Under the pieces are notes generated by a model. That model was not told where the DNA came from. It searched no databases and saw only the letters and a list, made by a program, of their open reading frames with translations. Shown in pieces: positions 37,417 through 47,906 of a stretch of DNA of 64,000 nucleotides (positions within the stretch are counted from its first letter, which is position 1; every line of letters begins with the position of its first letter). Position numbers and translations under genes: made by a program. Source of the stretch: Algoriphagus sp. A40 (lineage in GTDB: Bacteria > Bacteroidota > Bacteroidia > Cytophagales > Cyclobacteriaceae); contig NZ_MUNY01000048.1 in the NCBI RefSeq assembly GCF_002002735.1, positions 124,001-188,000 on the forward strand, given 5' to 3'.

Positions 37417-40400
37417 TTTCTTCCTTCTATGATGTTTACTTCTTCTATCGTTAACAGTTTTAGCAATGCCGCACTGATAGGATGCTTAGGGTCTGAAAGT
37501 TCTTTGTAAACCTTTTCAATAGTTTTCAAGTTTTTCTCGTCTTGCCCTTCTATCAGTTCAGGTATATTACCAAGGTGCTTCAATACTTCTGCACCACCTA
37601 GTTTTATTTCTGCTGGCAAATACAATTCATAAACCATTGCGTCTACTAAGCGTTCGAGGAAAGTAGTATCAATATCTACACTTTTTTGAAGGACAATATA
37701 GTCTACTATTGAAGTAAATGGCAATTGTTCACTTGCTTCTATTTTAGGAATTCTGAATTTTAGCAGATGAAATATTTTCGTTTCAATAAATGTAGAACCA
37801 AGCCTTGGTGCAGCAAATGTTCTAATAAAATACTGCGCGGGTTTTGATATTATAAAGGGTAAAATAAATTTTAAGAAAATAGGATTGTTTTTAGAGTAAT
37901 CAATATGCTGTAATGAAAAGAAGTTGTTTGAAGCATAGGTAGATTCATCATAAAATGCTTTAAATGGATTCCCAGTTCTTGTTATATAAATTTTAGGATT
38001 TTTGAATATTCTTTCATCTCTTAATGAAGCATAATAACCCTTAGATTTATCAATTATATCTGACCTATAATCAACATACCAACCTGCTGTTTTGCTATAA
38101 TAATTTTGAATTATATCGCCAGCTCCTCCTCCATAGAATAGAGGTTTGCAAAATTTGTTTTTTGGCTTTTCCAAAAAAAGAATTTCTCTGCTGTTTCCTG
38201 TATGTATACCTTCATGGCATTGCATGAAGTCATCTAGTTTATCAAATTTTGAAAATTTACTCAACAGATTGAAATCTTTTTCCTGTGCGATTAAATTAAA
38301 AGCGAATTCAAATTCTTCCAATATTATTTTTAATTTGGCTTGGTTGTATTTGAGTTCTACTAGCTTGTTTTCATTTCTATCGAAGCGGTTCAGAGAATAT
38401 TTCAACTCTAAGGATTTTCTTTTGAATATATTTATTACACAAACATCATGATCTACATAGATGAATTGTTTATGTTGTTCTGGTGTGCCAGTATTTTCAT
38501 ACCAAATTATTTCTGATACAAAATCTTTAATGTAGTCTCTAGTTTTAGCGAAATCTTTAATTAGGATACTGTCAGGTAGTACGAATGAAGCTACACTTCT
38601 ATAATTCTTAAATGCCCATCCAACGAAATAAGAAAAAGTGTTCGGAGTAGATGAGTCTATTTTTGGATATGTTTTCTTAAAAAGTTCTTTCTCTTCTGCT
38701 AGTAGTTTTGCGCCCCAAGGTGGATTTCCAATGATTATATCGAAACCCTCATCCACATCACTACCAAACATCCATTCGGCCTCAAACCAGTTGGCAAATT
38801 TATTTTGGTCATAAGGGTCAAAAGCTACAATCTGTTTTGCCACTGCTGTTTGCCATCCATCGCTTTCCAGCATTTTGGCTATTTCTAGTCTAAGTTTTTT
38901 ATCTTGCGTTTGGTAGTTCAGTTTTTCTTTTCGTGTATTGGCTGTAAAGTATTTGTGGCGGAGTTCTTTCAGTTGGTTTTCTTTTACTTCAATTTCGGGG
39001 TTGCGTAAAAGTGTTTGTGCAGGTTTGTCTAAACCAATCAGCGTATTGGCAGCAACAAACTTCGTTTCCAAGTTGGGTAAACTTCTTATGCCAAAGTTTT
39101 CCTTTGTTGCTTGTTTATTTTGGTCAATAATGAGTGAGATGAAAAAACGGAGTTTTGAAATTTGCACCGCAATCGGTTGTATGTCTATCCCGTAAATGCA
39201 GTTTTCAATCAAATACAATTTACGACCGTAATCGCTGGCATTGTTTTCAAATACATCGTTAATCTCTGCCAGTCTTTTTCCCCTTTCTTCTTTGTCGCCT
39301 ATTTTAAAAGCCGTTTCTGTTCCTTCTAGTGCCTTTTGGCGTTGCAAGGCTTTCCAGTATTTGTTTTCGGGGTCAAGCTTTTGCAGCAAATGCACCATTT
39401 TGTGCAATATGCCCATTGGGTAAGCACCCGAACCACAGGCAGGGTCAAGAATTTTGCAGTTGTTAATCGCTTCTATTAATGCCTTGGTTTCTGCTTCGTC
39501 AAAAGGATTAGGCGTTTCGGCATAAGAGATTAACTCACGTAAACGGGTTTCAAAATCCGAATCATCGATTTTTACATTTTGTTTGATGTATTCTAACAGA
39601 GATTCATCCACCATATAATTTACAATCTCCCTTGGCGTGTAAAAACTACCAGTTTGTTTTCTTGCTGTGGTTTGTGTTTCGGGGTTGTAACTTGCCAACA
39701 GGTTTTCAAATACCTTACCCAATAACTCAGGGTCAAGGGCAATTTCTTCTTCTATCGGGGTATTTTCTGCAACAGTAAATTTGTAACTCTCAAGCAGGTT
39801 AATTAAACCTCTTGATTTGTATTTCTTGTTCTTGGTGGCAAAAATATCATTCAGGTCAACTTCTCTTTCTTCGCCAAAGAAAATGTAATCAGGAACAACA
39901 GCTTGTTTCTTCGTGTTGCGGCTAAACCCATCTACATACACAATTTTGCCTTCTTCGTTTGGTTTGTCCAAACAATCAAACAATCCACCGTTTAAAAAAG
40001 GAACATCTTTAAACAACTGCATTGCTTCCTTTTCCGAAATAGTAAACAAGTCAGCATAGCGGAACAGGTTTTTAACTCCGTATTCTTCACCATTTGTCTT
40101 GATATTGCCACCATCTTTAGCAAATTTTCGTTCATCCATTTTTTGATTCAGCGTTCCAAAAAACAGGTTCTGCAAAATGGCGTGGTAATAGTTTTGTGAT
40201 TTTTTGTTCTTGTTGAAGTCCTTTAGGATTTTATCTAAAAGTGACTTATTGAACAAAGCATTTGGAACAAGTGATTTTTCTTTGATGAACCAAATAAACA
40301 CAACCCGAGTAATTAAGCGAATGAGGTTGGTGGCATTGCGGACATCTTTTTTCTTTTCCAAATCATCAGGAAATGAAACATTGTCCATTGCCCAGAAATA

Positions 40401-41060
40401 CCAGTTTGCCAAATCCTGAAAGAACTTTTTGTTGAGGATGTTTACATCCAAAACTTGCAACCAGTGCTGGTGCAATTGGTCGTAATTGTTGACGCCAACA
40501 GGTTTAACCAGATCCAATAATATTCTTTCGTGTCCTGCGTGTGTGGTTACTGAATGTATATCACGAAGGATAATCACTTTGCCAGCCTTTTCACCTTGTC
40601 GCCAGTTTTGTTTGAATTTAAAGCGTTCGCTAATGGCTATTGAAAAGCAGGCTTCATCTCCCGTTTTATATTTCAAAACCAAGGCAACAGGCATTTTCTG
40701 ACTGATGCGGTTGAAGGTTCTTGTAAGGTCTGATATTTCAGTTCTTGTGGGTTGTTTGCTTAACTCCAAAGCAAAAAGCATTAAACCATCATAGTTTTTG
40801 TCGCCTTGTTGTAATGCTTCTTTGTAGGAATAGTTTATATCAAACATTCCCGTGGCTTGAAAAACGGTGTTGTCAATTATTCCAATGAAATAAGTTTTAC
40901 CAATGGTTTTAAAAGTGTCGTTGTCTTTGTAATGCTGTTTGAGCAAATCCTTTACAGGCAATGGTTCAGCCGTATTGGAGTTGAGTTTTATGTTCAACTG
41001 TTGAAACAGGTTGGTGGCTGCTTCAAAGAGATTGGCTGTATTGAATATGTTTAAATTCAT
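37413..41060 (-). CDS. Eco57I/PglX-like N6-adenine DNA methylase of an Hma-type defence operon
   Basis: 1,215 residues. The SAM-binding motif CKILDPACGSGAYPMG lies at about residue 540 and the catalytic IIIGNPPWG at about 778; both are typical of N6-adenine methylases of the Eco57I/type IIG group and of PglX. An extended region before motif I includes FYTPREIVNYMVDESL, also typical of this group. The C-terminal ~350 residues should contain the target recognition part. No convincing PD-(D/E)xK nuclease motif was seen in the N-terminus, so cleavage, if any, likely comes from another subunit. The gene begins three bases after the helicase stop and overlaps the ATPase start. Confidence 0.92.
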   Translation of the reverse strand: MNLNIFNTANLFEAATNLFQQLNIKLNSNTAEPLPVKDLLKQHYKDNDTFKTIGKTYFIGIIDNTVFQATGMFDINYSYKEALQQGDKNYDGLMLFALELSKQPTRTEISDLTRTFNRISQKMPVALVLKYKTGDEACFSIAISERFKFKQNWRQGEKAGKVIILRDIHSVTTHAGHERILLDLVKPVGVNNYDQLHQHWLQVLDVNILNKKFFQDLANWYFWAMDNVSFPDDLEKKKDVRNATNLIRLITRVVFIWFIKEKSLVPNALFNKSLLDKILKDFNKNKKSQNYYHAILQNLFFGTLNQKMDERKFAKDGGNIKTNGEEYGVKNLFRYADLFTISEKEAMQLFKDVPFLNGGLFDCLDKPNEEGKIVYVDGFSRNTKKQAVVPDYIFFGEEREVDLNDIFATKNKKYKSRGLINLLESYKFTVAENTPIEEEIALDPELLGKVFENLLASYNPETQTTARKQTGSFYTPREIVNYMVDESLLEYIKQNVKIDDSDFETRLRELISYAETPNPFDEAETKALIEAINNCKILDPACGSGAYPMGILHKMVHLLQKLDPENKYWKALQRQKALEGTETAFKIGDKEERGKRLAEINDVFENNASDYGRKLYLIENCIYGIDIQPIAVQISKLRFFISLIIDQNKQATKENFGIRSLPNLETKFVAANTLIGLDKPAQTLLRNPEIEVKENQLKELRHKYFTANTRKEKLNYQTQDKKLRLEIAKMLESDGWQTAVAKQIVAFDPYDQNKFANWFEAEWMFGSDVDEGFDIIIGNPPWGAKLLAEEKELFKKTYPKIDSSTPNTFSYFVGWAFKNYRSVASFVLPDSILIKDFAKTRDYIKDFVSEIIWYENTGTPEQHKQFIYVDHDVCVINIFKRKSLELKYSLNRFDRNENKLVELKYNQAKLKIILEEFEFAFNLIAQEKDFNLLSKFSKFDKLDDFMQCHEGIHTGNSREILFLEKPKNKFCKPLFYGGGAGDIIQNYYSKTAGWYVDYRSDIIDKSKGYYASLRDERIFKNPKIYITRTGNPFKAFYDESTYASNNFFSLQHIDYSKNNPIFLKFILPFIISKPAQYFIRTFAAPRLGSTFIETKIFHLLKFRIPKIEASEQLPFTSIVDYIVLQKSVDIDTTFLERLVDAMVYELYLPAEIKLGGAEVLKHLGNIPELIEGQDEKNLKTIEKVYKELSDPKHPISAALLKLLTIEEVNIIEGRK

Positions 41061-41063
41061 TGA

Positions 41064-44000
41064 TTACTTATTAGAAATTACAAACCAATTGATTAAATCG
41101 AAATTTTCACTCTTGAATTTATCTTCCAGTTTCTTTTGTTCGGGAGATATTTTCTTTGGTGTTACATCACCTGTAAACAAATCCTGAATTTGATTTACTG
41201 CAACGGGTGTTGTTTGTGATTTTACCCAACCACCAACCGCAGCAGCCAACTTGTCTAAAACTGCTTGGTCGCCTTTGTCAATGTTTTTAGGAACATATCG
41301 GGCTTCTAATTTGTGATTCCGAAGCAAGGTCAAAATTTCCTGATTGTTGTTCAATACCAACTTTCCGCTTTTGCCATCTTCAATACTTTGATGCAGTAAA
41401 TGAATTTCGTCATAAACGTGGTTAATGGCTTCATCAGGTCGCTTGGGATAGCCTAAAACCGCAATAATGCTTTCAGGCATTGTTTTCCATTTTGTATTTG
41501 GTCTGAATTTGAAACCTGTGAAAACTCCGTTTGGTATTTTCTTGAAAAACTCTTCGTTCTTTTTAAAGAACTCAAATAATTCCTGGCGGAACTGCTCCAA
41601 TGAAAGATCGTTCAATCCAAGAGTTTCGTCACTTACTTCCACATCATCCCAAGTTATTTGCAATTGCTCCAACATCTTTTGGGCTTGTTTTGGTAACAAT
41701 GGATTTTCTTCAACCATTCGCTGAAATTCAGGAGTCATTTTGTCGTCCAATTCTGTTCCCACCACACTCATCAATGCCATTCGGTTTTCAACTCTCGATT
41801 TCAGTCGCAAATAATCTTCGTAGTTTTTTCCAGGCCAAAAGTTGATTCCTTTAATGGTTTTGTTAGGCGAACCAATCCGGTCAATACGTCCCATTCGCTG
41901 AATCAGTCGAACAGGATTCCAATGAATATCATAGTTTACAACCGTGTCGCAATCCTGCAAGTTTTGTCCTTCACTCAAACAGTCTGTTGCAATCAATACA
42001 TCAATCGGATTTTCAATTTTCTTTATCGTTGCCTTGTCGTGTTTTGCAATCAGTTCAAGCCACTTGTTATAAGGCACTTTCCATTTATCCGCTTCTTTAT
42101 AATCTTCTGAAAGGTTTGCCTTTTCATACAGTTCTGACCAATCTTTTTCATTGTAAAGCTTAGTGAAAGGGGCGAAGCGTTCCAAAATCGGTTCAAATTT
42201 GTCACCTGAATAGCCGTCAAAAGTTTCACTGATAGAACCTGAAACAAAAGCCACATTTTTGATTCCTTTCTTTTTCAATTCATCATATAAGAATTTTGCC
42301 GTGTCTTTGAAAACGGTGAACACCAATATTTTTTTGTTGTCAGACTTCTTTTGTTTAGTTGTGATGTGTTCAATCAGTTTATTGAGTTTATCATCATCCG
42401 CCTTTCCTGCATTGAACTCAGTTTCAAACTTTAAAAGGCTTTCTTTCAGTTGTGTTAGTTTGGTTACATCGGCTTCCAAATGTTTTTTGAAAAGATCAAT
42501 GTTTGTAATTGAAGAAAGCGGAACAGGATTTTTCTTTCCAAGCGTTATGGGTTGGTCGTTCTCGGCTTCAATCTCGGCTGCTGTTTCGTCAATTTCTTCT
42601 TGTTCTTCGTCTGTGAAATCATCTTCTAATGAACTGTCCGTTTGATTTTTGATAAACAGATTTACCTTGTCCAGAGCATTGTTATGATGTTTCAGAATAT
42701 TTTCAACGGTGCTTTTAAATGAAAACCAACTTGATTCCAAGCGTTTCATCAAAAGGACATACATCATTTTCACCAAGAACTTTTCACGCTGTTTCGGGTT
42801 TTCCAAAACGCTTTCCACTTTCAGGCCTTTAATGTATTCAGAGGGACGGTAAGCCGTTAGGTTTACCCGCAAAGCATTTAGAATATCATCAAATGATTTT
42901 AGGTCTCCTAAATTTTCGGGTGTAATGTATTCATTTATTGGGTAGTCTTTTTTCGGGAAATTCATTTCTCCGAATTCGCCTTCAATCAGTTTTCTTGTTC
43001 TTGCTACAATTAAAGCATCTGTGAGTTTTTCAAATTTCTGTGGAAGTTTGGCAATGAAGTCTGCAATTTTTCTATCGTCAAGATCAGACCATTCACTAAA
43101 GTCTTTTTGTGCTGTTCTGAATATGTTTTCAAGGCTGTCAATTTCCAAATCTGTTTCTTTAAAACCATTGTCTTGCCCTTTAGTCATCAACTTAAACTGA
43201 TTACGAATGTCCATCAGTTTGTTATTGATTGGCGTTGCTGAAAGGTGCAAAACCTTTACATCACGATTGGTTTTTTCGGGCAGCAAAACATTGTCAACAA
43301 AGAATTTGTATCGGGATGATTTGTCGTTCCGTAAGTTGTGGCTTTCATCAATTACCAAAAGCAATTTTTGTTTACGTTGCAGTTTTGAAAGTGAAAAGTC
43401 AGGATAATTATTTGATAGTCTTTCGTCTTGCAGGTCGGTGTGATTTCTCACATAGTATTCAATTTCATCTTTTTCGAACCGTGAACCCCTGTGTGATTGG
43501 TATTGCTCCCAGTTGTTGCGAAGTTTTTTAGGGCAAAACAATACAACAGTGTATCCTTTGATTTCAAAGTATTTCATCACCGCCAAAGCAGTCCAAGTTT
43601 TTCCCAAACCAACTGCATCAGCTAAAATAGCTCCGTTGAATTTTTGAAGCATTTTAATTAAACTGATTGCTCCCTTTTGCTGATAGGAGAAAAGCGTTTT
43701 GTAAATGATGGTCTCTTCTAAATGAGCAATTTCACGTTTGAATTCTGCATCACCAGAAAGTTCAAGCAAGTCGTCTTTGAAAAGTTCGTAAAGAACTTTG
43801 TAGTATAGGTCGTGAGGTGTGTATTCTTTGAAAAGGTTTTTAATCAATTCAATGATGTGCTGCTTTACTTCAACTTTGGTCTTGTCGGTTAGTTCAATTT
43901 TTTCAAGAGCAACATTTTCCCATTGGTTTTTGAACCATTTTTTTAATTCCTTATAGTCGTTGTCATTGCCTGTGGCTGCTGTGTTTAGTTCTATGTTGCT

Positions 44001-44444
44001 GCTTTCTTTAATTCCAAGTCCAGCGTCTGTGAGGTTGGAGCTGCCAATAATGTGAAAGTTCTTTCTTGAGTCTTTGTCGTTGTAGATGTATGTTTTTGCG
44101 TGGCAAAAATTTCGTTGGATTGATTTTACCTGAACTTTGTCTTGTTGAAGAAACTCAACTGCTTTTTGCGCTGCTGCACTTAATGAAAGTGTCCCACTGA
44201 TGCCAGTATTTCCGTTAAGCAGGTCAATAACTTTGTTTAGCTGTGCTTCGTCCTGCATTAGATTTCCCAAAATCAGTCTGAATTTTTCTGCTTGGTTAAT
44301 GTCGTCTTTCATTAACGCCAAAGCATTAACAGAAAAGAAACCTGTCACAAGGTCAAGACCACCGCTTTCAGTGTAGTTTTTGATGAAGTCAAACACTTTG
44401 TAGTGGTCGCTATCTTCTGTTTTGGTTTTATTATCTAATAGCAT
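41064..44444 (-). CDS. PLD-nuclease/SNF2-type helicase of an Hma-type defence operon
   Basis: 1,126 residues, first gene of the operon. Residues ~1-150 form a phospholipase-D-like domain with HAKTYIYND (H115, K117) and [12 protein letters not shown], an HKD-like site. The superfamily 2 helicase follows: motif [10 protein letters not shown] (~276-284), DESH (~366-369), SATP (~402-405), then motif [15 protein letters not shown] and motif [13 protein letters not shown] (~830-850). A charged insertion ([20 protein letters not shown]) separates the two RecA lobes. DISARM DrmD and Hma helicases share this general type. It probably translocates on DNA and may cut it through the PLD domain. A start at ATG 44444 fits. 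Confidence 0.92.
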   Translation of the reverse strand: MLLDNKTKTEDSDHYKVFDFIKNYTESGGLDLVTGFFSVNALALMKDDINQAEKFRLILGNLMQDEAQLNKVIDLLNGNTGISGTLSLSAAAQKAVEFLQQDKVQVKSIQRNFCHAKTYIYNDKDSRKNFHIIGSSNLTDAGLGIKESSNIELNTAATGNDNDYKELKKWFKNQWENVALEKIELTDKTKVEVKQHIIELIKNLFKEYTPHDLYYKVLYELFKDDLLELSGDAEFKREIAHLEETIIYKTLFSYQQKGAISLIKMLQKFNGAILADAVGLGKTWTALAVMKYFEIKGYTVVLFCPKKLRNNWEQYQSHRGSRFEKDEIEYYVRNHTDLQDERLSNNYPDFSLSKLQRKQKLLLVIDESHNLRNDKSSRYKFFVDNVLLPEKTNRDVKVLHLSATPINNKLMDIRNQFKLMTKGQDNGFKETDLEIDSLENIFRTAQKDFSEWSDLDDRKIADFIAKLPQKFEKLTDALIVARTRKLIEGEFGEMNFPKKDYPINEYITPENLGDLKSFDDILNALRVNLTAYRPSEYIKGLKVESVLENPKQREKFLVKMMYVLLMKRLESSWFSFKSTVENILKHHNNALDKVNLFIKNQTDSSLEDDFTDEEQEEIDETAAEIEAENDQPITLGKKNPVPLSSITNIDLFKKHLEADVTKLTQLKESLLKFETEFNAGKADDDKLNKLIEHITTKQKKSDNKKILVFTVFKDTAKFLYDELKKKGIKNVAFVSGSISETFDGYSGDKFEPILERFAPFTKLYNEKDWSELYEKANLSEDYKEADKWKVPYNKWLELIAKHDKATIKKIENPIDVLIATDCLSEGQNLQDCDTVVNYDIHWNPVRLIQRMGRIDRIGSPNKTIKGINFWPGKNYEDYLRLKSRVENRMALMSVVGTELDDKMTPEFQRMVEENPLLPKQAQKMLEQLQITWDDVEVSDETLGLNDLSLEQFRQELFEFFKKNEEFFKKIPNGVFTGFKFRPNTKWKTMPESIIAVLGYPKRPDEAINHVYDEIHLLHQSIEDGKSGKLVLNNNQEILTLLRNHKLEARYVPKNIDKGDQAVLDKLAAAVGGWVKSQTTPVAVNQIQDLFTGDVTPKKISPEQKKLEDKFKSENFDLINWFVISNK

Positions 44445-45036
44445 CTACAGTGTCAAAATAAAATTTCGTGAATATCTCCAATTATCGTCAAGAGTTGGCT
44501 AAAAAGTGGTTTTTTGGGTTTTGCGAAGGGTCGAATTGAGTGTCTTCTCACTCGTTGTCCGTTTGAATTATGGTCTGTATGTTTTTCACCTGTCAAAATG
44601 GTTTGTCTTTGTGTTATTGTTTAAATTTTGGGTAGGTCTATCGTCCATGGAACAGACACCCTATGACATTGGCTATAATTTGTTTATTTGTGCACCTTTA
44701 GAATGCCTATACCCCACTTTTGTTCGCCTAGATGCACCCCAGGTGTTTTTTATTCCCTTGAAAAATCAGGCTTCAGATCCCGATTTCCCCCGAATACTTT
44801 CTCAAAATACCATCTCACTTCCATTCCTGCAAGGCTTAGTTCTCGATTTGGGGGATTTATTTTTTGCCTTTCGTAAAACTCAAAAATAGTTCTCCACTTC
44901 AGCAGTTCAGTTCACTTTAGCCCCAACTTTTCTCCGCAATCCGAAATAGTTCCAAAAAGAAAACACCCAACCTCAACCTTTCCCTTGGTCTTCTTTCGGT
45001 TTTTTGAAGTATAACATAGGATAAGATCGATTGCCT
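44445..45036. other. Gene-free stretch beside the defence operon
   Basis: About 590 bases between the divergent helicase and phosphoesterase genes. A 127-codon frame (44506-44889) is Phe/Leu-rich and lacks any recognisable domain, so it is not called. The first ~150 bases (GGCTAAAAAGTGG, TTTTGCGAAGGG) have the look of dispersed Bacteroidota intergenic repeats and may mark the edge of the defence insertion. Promoters for both flanking genes must lie here. Confidence 0.5.
44454..44481 (-). promoter_or_regulatory. Candidate promoter of the helicase-methylase-ATPase operon
   Basis: On the minus strand, TTATTTTG (44454-44461) is one mismatch from the Bacteroidota -7 element TAnnTTTG. A TTG (44479-44481) lies 17 bases upstream where the -33 element is expected. 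The ATG is only 9 bases downstream, implying a very short leader. Weak evidence. Confidence 0.3.
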
Positions 45037-46374
45037 ATGACAGTTTTGAACCGGATTGCCGGACAACTCACTTTTGGAATCATTGCCTTGCTTTGGGGGA
45101 ATTTGGCTTTTGCTCAAGGAAACTATCCTAAACATGTCATTTTAACCTGGAACCAAGAACCTTCCCGTTCCCAAAGTGTGACCTGGAGAACTGACTCTTT
45201 GGCTTTGGCTCCTTTGGCACAACTGGCATTGGCAGATGACACTCCCATGAATCCTGACCTTAAGTCAGTCATTCCAAGGGTGCTGCAATTAAAGGATGTT
45301 CAGAATCGGGAGTATTATTACTACTCCGTTACTTTTGAAGACCTGTTGCCGGGCCAGACCTACCGATATCGGGTTGGGGATGAACAGGGCGAATGGACAG
45401 GTTGGAATCATTTTTCCACTCCGGACAAGGGAAATGAACCCTACTCATTTCTTTACTTGGGAGATATTCAGAACGATATTTTGAATTGGGGCACCCGGGC
45501 GATGCGTGCCGCTTATGCCAAGGCTCCCCATGCAGGGTTTATGCTTTTCGCCGGAGATTGCGTCAATGACGGACATGATGCTGGGCAATGGAATGATTGG
45601 TTTCGAAGCCTCGGGCATATCCCCGAAGTCATGCCCATCGTCCCGGTCACGGGCAATCACGAGTATGACGACCTTCCCGGTTCGGAGGAATCCACGCTTT
45701 CTCTCTTCTGGAATGCACAATTTGAACTTCCCCAAAACGGCCCAAAAGGCCTTGAGGAAAGTGTGTTTTATGTCGATTATCAATCCATGCGATTGGTTGT
45801 GCTCAACACCATGATGGCGTTGAATTCCGAAGAGGATCTAAAAATTCAGACGGATTGGTTGGAATCAGTTCTGAAAGACAACCCCCAAAAGTGGACTGTT
45901 GTATCCTATCATCACCCGCTTTTCTCGGCAAGAGACGGAAATCACGGAGACTATCCGGAGCTTAGAGCTTCCTGGCAACCTGTGTTTGAAAAATATAAAA
46001 CCGACCTGGTTCTCCAGGGGCATGACCATATGTATGGACGTGGAAGTCGGCAGTATCAAACCATCAATGTGCCCCAAGGACAGGCAGGACCGGTTTATTT
46101 GGTTTCTGTGGCAGGGCCCAAGATGTATGGGATCGTGCCGGAAAGAAGATGGATGGACCGATTGGGGCTGAATACTCAGTTCTACCAGCAGATCACCATT
46201 GATGGGGGAAAGCTTGAATTCCGGACTTATACCGTAATGGGGGAACTCTACGATTCATTTGATCTGGTCAAGCAGGAAAATTCTTACAACCGGTTTCTGG
46301 AACATATTTCCTCCGATTCCCATCCGGAAAATCTGTTTCCGGGAGGAGCTTATAATCGGAAAAATGCCAAATGA
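45037..46374 (+). CDS. Secreted purple acid phosphatase-like metallophosphoesterase
   Basis: 445 residues from ATG 45037, with a Sec signal ending LAFAQG. An N-terminal fibronectin-like domain (~25-135; VTFEDLLPGQTYRYRVGD) precedes a calcineurin-like phosphoesterase domain. Metal motifs in order: LYLGDIQN, FAGDCVNDG, VPVTGNHEYDD, VSYHHPLFS and LQGHDHMYGRG. This layout is that of plant-type purple acid phosphatases, so it should hydrolyse phosphomonoesters in the periplasm or outside. It may serve phosphate acquisition; no Pho box was identified. Confidence 0.92.
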   Translation: MTVLNRIAGQLTFGIIALLWGNLAFAQGNYPKHVILTWNQEPSRSQSVTWRTDSLALAPLAQLALADDTPMNPDLKSVIPRVLQLKDVQNREYYYYSVTFEDLLPGQTYRYRVGDEQGEWTGWNHFSTPDKGNEPYSFLYLGDIQNDILNWGTRAMRAAYAKAPHAGFMLFAGDCVNDGHDAGQWNDWFRSLGHIPEVMPIVPVTGNHEYDDLPGSEESTLSLFWNAQFELPQNGPKGLEESVFYVDYQSMRLVVLNTMMALNSEEDLKIQTDWLESVLKDNPQKWTVVSYHHPLFSARDGNHGDYPELRASWQPVFEKYKTDLVLQGHDHMYGRGSRQYQTINVPQGQAGPVYLVSVAGPKMYGIVPERRWMDRLGLNTQFYQQITIDGGKLEFRTYTVMGELYDSFDLVKQENSYNRFLEHISSDSHPENLFPGGAYNRKNAK

Positions 46375-46404
46375 TGTGAGCTTAAAGTCTTGAGACTTGC
46401 CCGA

Positions 46405-46944
46405 TTACTCTTTCACCCGCCTGTAATAAAGCTGAACCAGACCTTTGTCAAACTGCTTGGTGGAAATGAGCTCCAATGTTTGTTCAGGTCTCCCGTCTTT
46501 GAAAAGTCTGGTCCCGTCACCAACCAAGATCGGTATCATTGAAATGATGAATTCGTCAATCAGGTCATTTTTCAAGAGTTCCGTGATAACCTCCGCTCCG
46601 CCGTCACAATAGATGTCTTTGCCACTTTTGCTTTTCAATTCGGCTATCAAATCGGGTAAACTGGCTGAGTAGAATGTGGTTCGGCCGACATTGGGTCTTT
46701 TGGTTCTGGTGATAACGTAAACCTCTCTTTCGCCATTGTCGTAGTGTGAGGAACCAATCTCCCGCTGCACCCAGTCGTAGGTCTTTCTGCCGAGGAGGAT
46801 GGTGTCAATGGTGGCGGTGAATTCGGCATAGCCATAGTCTTCACCTTCTTTCTCTACGATCTTCAAAAAGCTCAGGTCCTCGTTCGGTTTGGCGATGTAG
46901 CCGTCCAGGCTGGTTGCGATGAATACTTTTACCTTTCTGCTCAT
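46405..46944 (-). CDS. Dihydrofolate reductase-like protein (RibD C-terminal domain family)
   Basis: 179 residues. KVKVFIATSLDGYIAKPNED and TILLGRKTYDWV match the YyaP/YwjB-type fold. IYCDGGAEVITELL and IPILVGDGTRLFKDG are the conserved NADPH-binding and C-terminal strands. It resembles the 197-residue protein at 33709-34302 in fold but is not a close copy. Substrate unknown. Convergent with the phosphatase gene, 30 bases apart. Confidence 0.9.
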   Translation of the reverse strand: MSRKVKVFIATSLDGYIAKPNEDLSFLKIVEKEGEDYGYAEFTATIDTILLGRKTYDWVQREIGSSHYDNGEREVYVITRTKRPNVGRTTFYSASLPDLIAELKSKSGKDIYCDGGAEVITELLKNDLIDEFIISMIPILVGDGTRLFKDGRPEQTLELISTKQFDKGLVQLYYRRVKE

Positions 46945-47018
46945 TTGAATCGTTGTTTTGCTGTGAATTTCAAGTCAATATTTGTGTTTACGCCAGTGTT
47001 TAAAATTTATGAATTGGT

Positions 47019-47186
47019 CTCGACAAGCTCGACCACCGAGACATTGCTTTAAGTTAGGGAGGGGGAGGAAAGGCGGCTTCGCCGCCTTTCCTCCCCCTCC
47101 CTAAAGACTGAGTGCTACCGGACACCGAGCTTGTCGAGGTGTATTCAAAATACTTGTACTGAGCTCGGCTGATGAGCCTGTCGAAT
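47019..47186. repeat. Nested inverted repeat with a perfect 24-bp stem
   Basis: The inner arms 47054-47077 and 47081-47104 pair perfectly (24 bp, purine-rich left arm) around a 3-base TTC loop. Outer arms CTCGACAAGCTCG (47019-47031) and CGAGCTTGTCGAG (47126-47138) are also perfectly complementary. A further element near 47163-47186 (CTCGGCTGATGAGCCTGTCG) resembles the same dispersed repeat family. No transposase or coding frame is present. Confidence 0.9.
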
Positions 47187-47239
47187 TATGTTGAAGTATA
47201 ATTTGGTGAATGGTGTTTGTTTTAGACAATCATAGAATT

Positions 47240-47602
47240 TTATAAGCTGGAAAGTGCCTGAATGGCTTCTGACGTAGAACCCACAAAATTGATCTGTCGG
47301 TTTTTATTGCTTTCGTAGATGAAATCCCTGAGACTTTTACCTGAATACGGGGTAAAGTCGCCGACGATGGCGAGCCTCACCCGATAGGTGGAAAACTTTT
47401 GAAGGATTTCTCCGGCCATTCCGTTTTTTAGGTCAAAAAATTCCGGTGTGATGTTTTTTGCCGGAAGGATGATCCTGTCAAAGTCTTGGTAATACAAATT
47501 GCCGAGCAAGTCCAAACCGTCTTCAGCAGTTTTGATCACCAGTTCGTCCGAGACGATTTCGGCAATCCTGATGTCATTGATCGTGTGTGTTTCTATCTTC
47601 AT
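47240..47602 (-). CDS. DUF4180 family protein
   Basis: 120 residues. The DUF4180 pattern is clear: DGLDLLGNLYYQDFDRIILP, ITPEFFDLKNGMAGEILQKF, then RVRLAIVGDFTPYSGKSLRDFI and a final FVGSTSEAIQALS. The family's function is unknown; it is small, cytosolic and probably a single alpha/beta domain. It lies between two repeat-rich intergenic stretches. Confidence 0.9.
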   Translation of the reverse strand: MKIETHTINDIRIAEIVSDELVIKTAEDGLDLLGNLYYQDFDRIILPAKNITPEFFDLKNGMAGEILQKFSTYRVRLAIVGDFTPYSGKSLRDFIYESNKNRQINFVGSTSEAIQALSSL

Positions 47603-47906
47603 TTAAGTCTAGGTTTGATAAAAATGAACATCGAAAATTTTCGCACTTACCTGAGAAAAAGTGGTTAAAAGCTGAGATTGACGAGACTACCCTTTTCAAG
47701 GAGGTTAGGGGGATTAAAAACTCATGTGCAAAAGCTATCGGCCATGCCTGAAGGCATTTCCCAGAAAATCCATCCTCCTAAGCCAGTCAATGAATTGACT
47801 GGCAAGTCAATCGTTCATGCCTACGGCATTTTTCCTTTTGCTAAGGAAATAAGAAATCCTCGTTTGGTGATAAACCATATTCTGGCCATCAGTCGACCAT
47901 CGTCCC
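47603..47906. repeat. Repeat-bearing intergenic region with a GA-loop hairpin
   Basis: A perfect 10-bp hairpin GCCAGTCAAT-GA-ATTGACTGGC lies at 47782-47803. Smaller hairpins TGCCTGAAGGCA (near 47745) and ATGCCTACGGCAT (near 47816) surround it. No gene of supportable length was found. Confidence 0.7.

Noticed and set aside
35545..44444. Calling the operon DISARM or BREX
   Set aside because: It shares helicase and methylase types with both, but DrmA, DrmB and the BREX genes BrxA/B/C/L or PglZ are absent, so the three-gene Hma type fits better.
44506..44889. 127-codon open frame beside the defence operon
   Set aside because: Rich in Phe, Leu and Val with no domain, no homology I recognise, and placed in repeat-like DNA; more likely noncoding.
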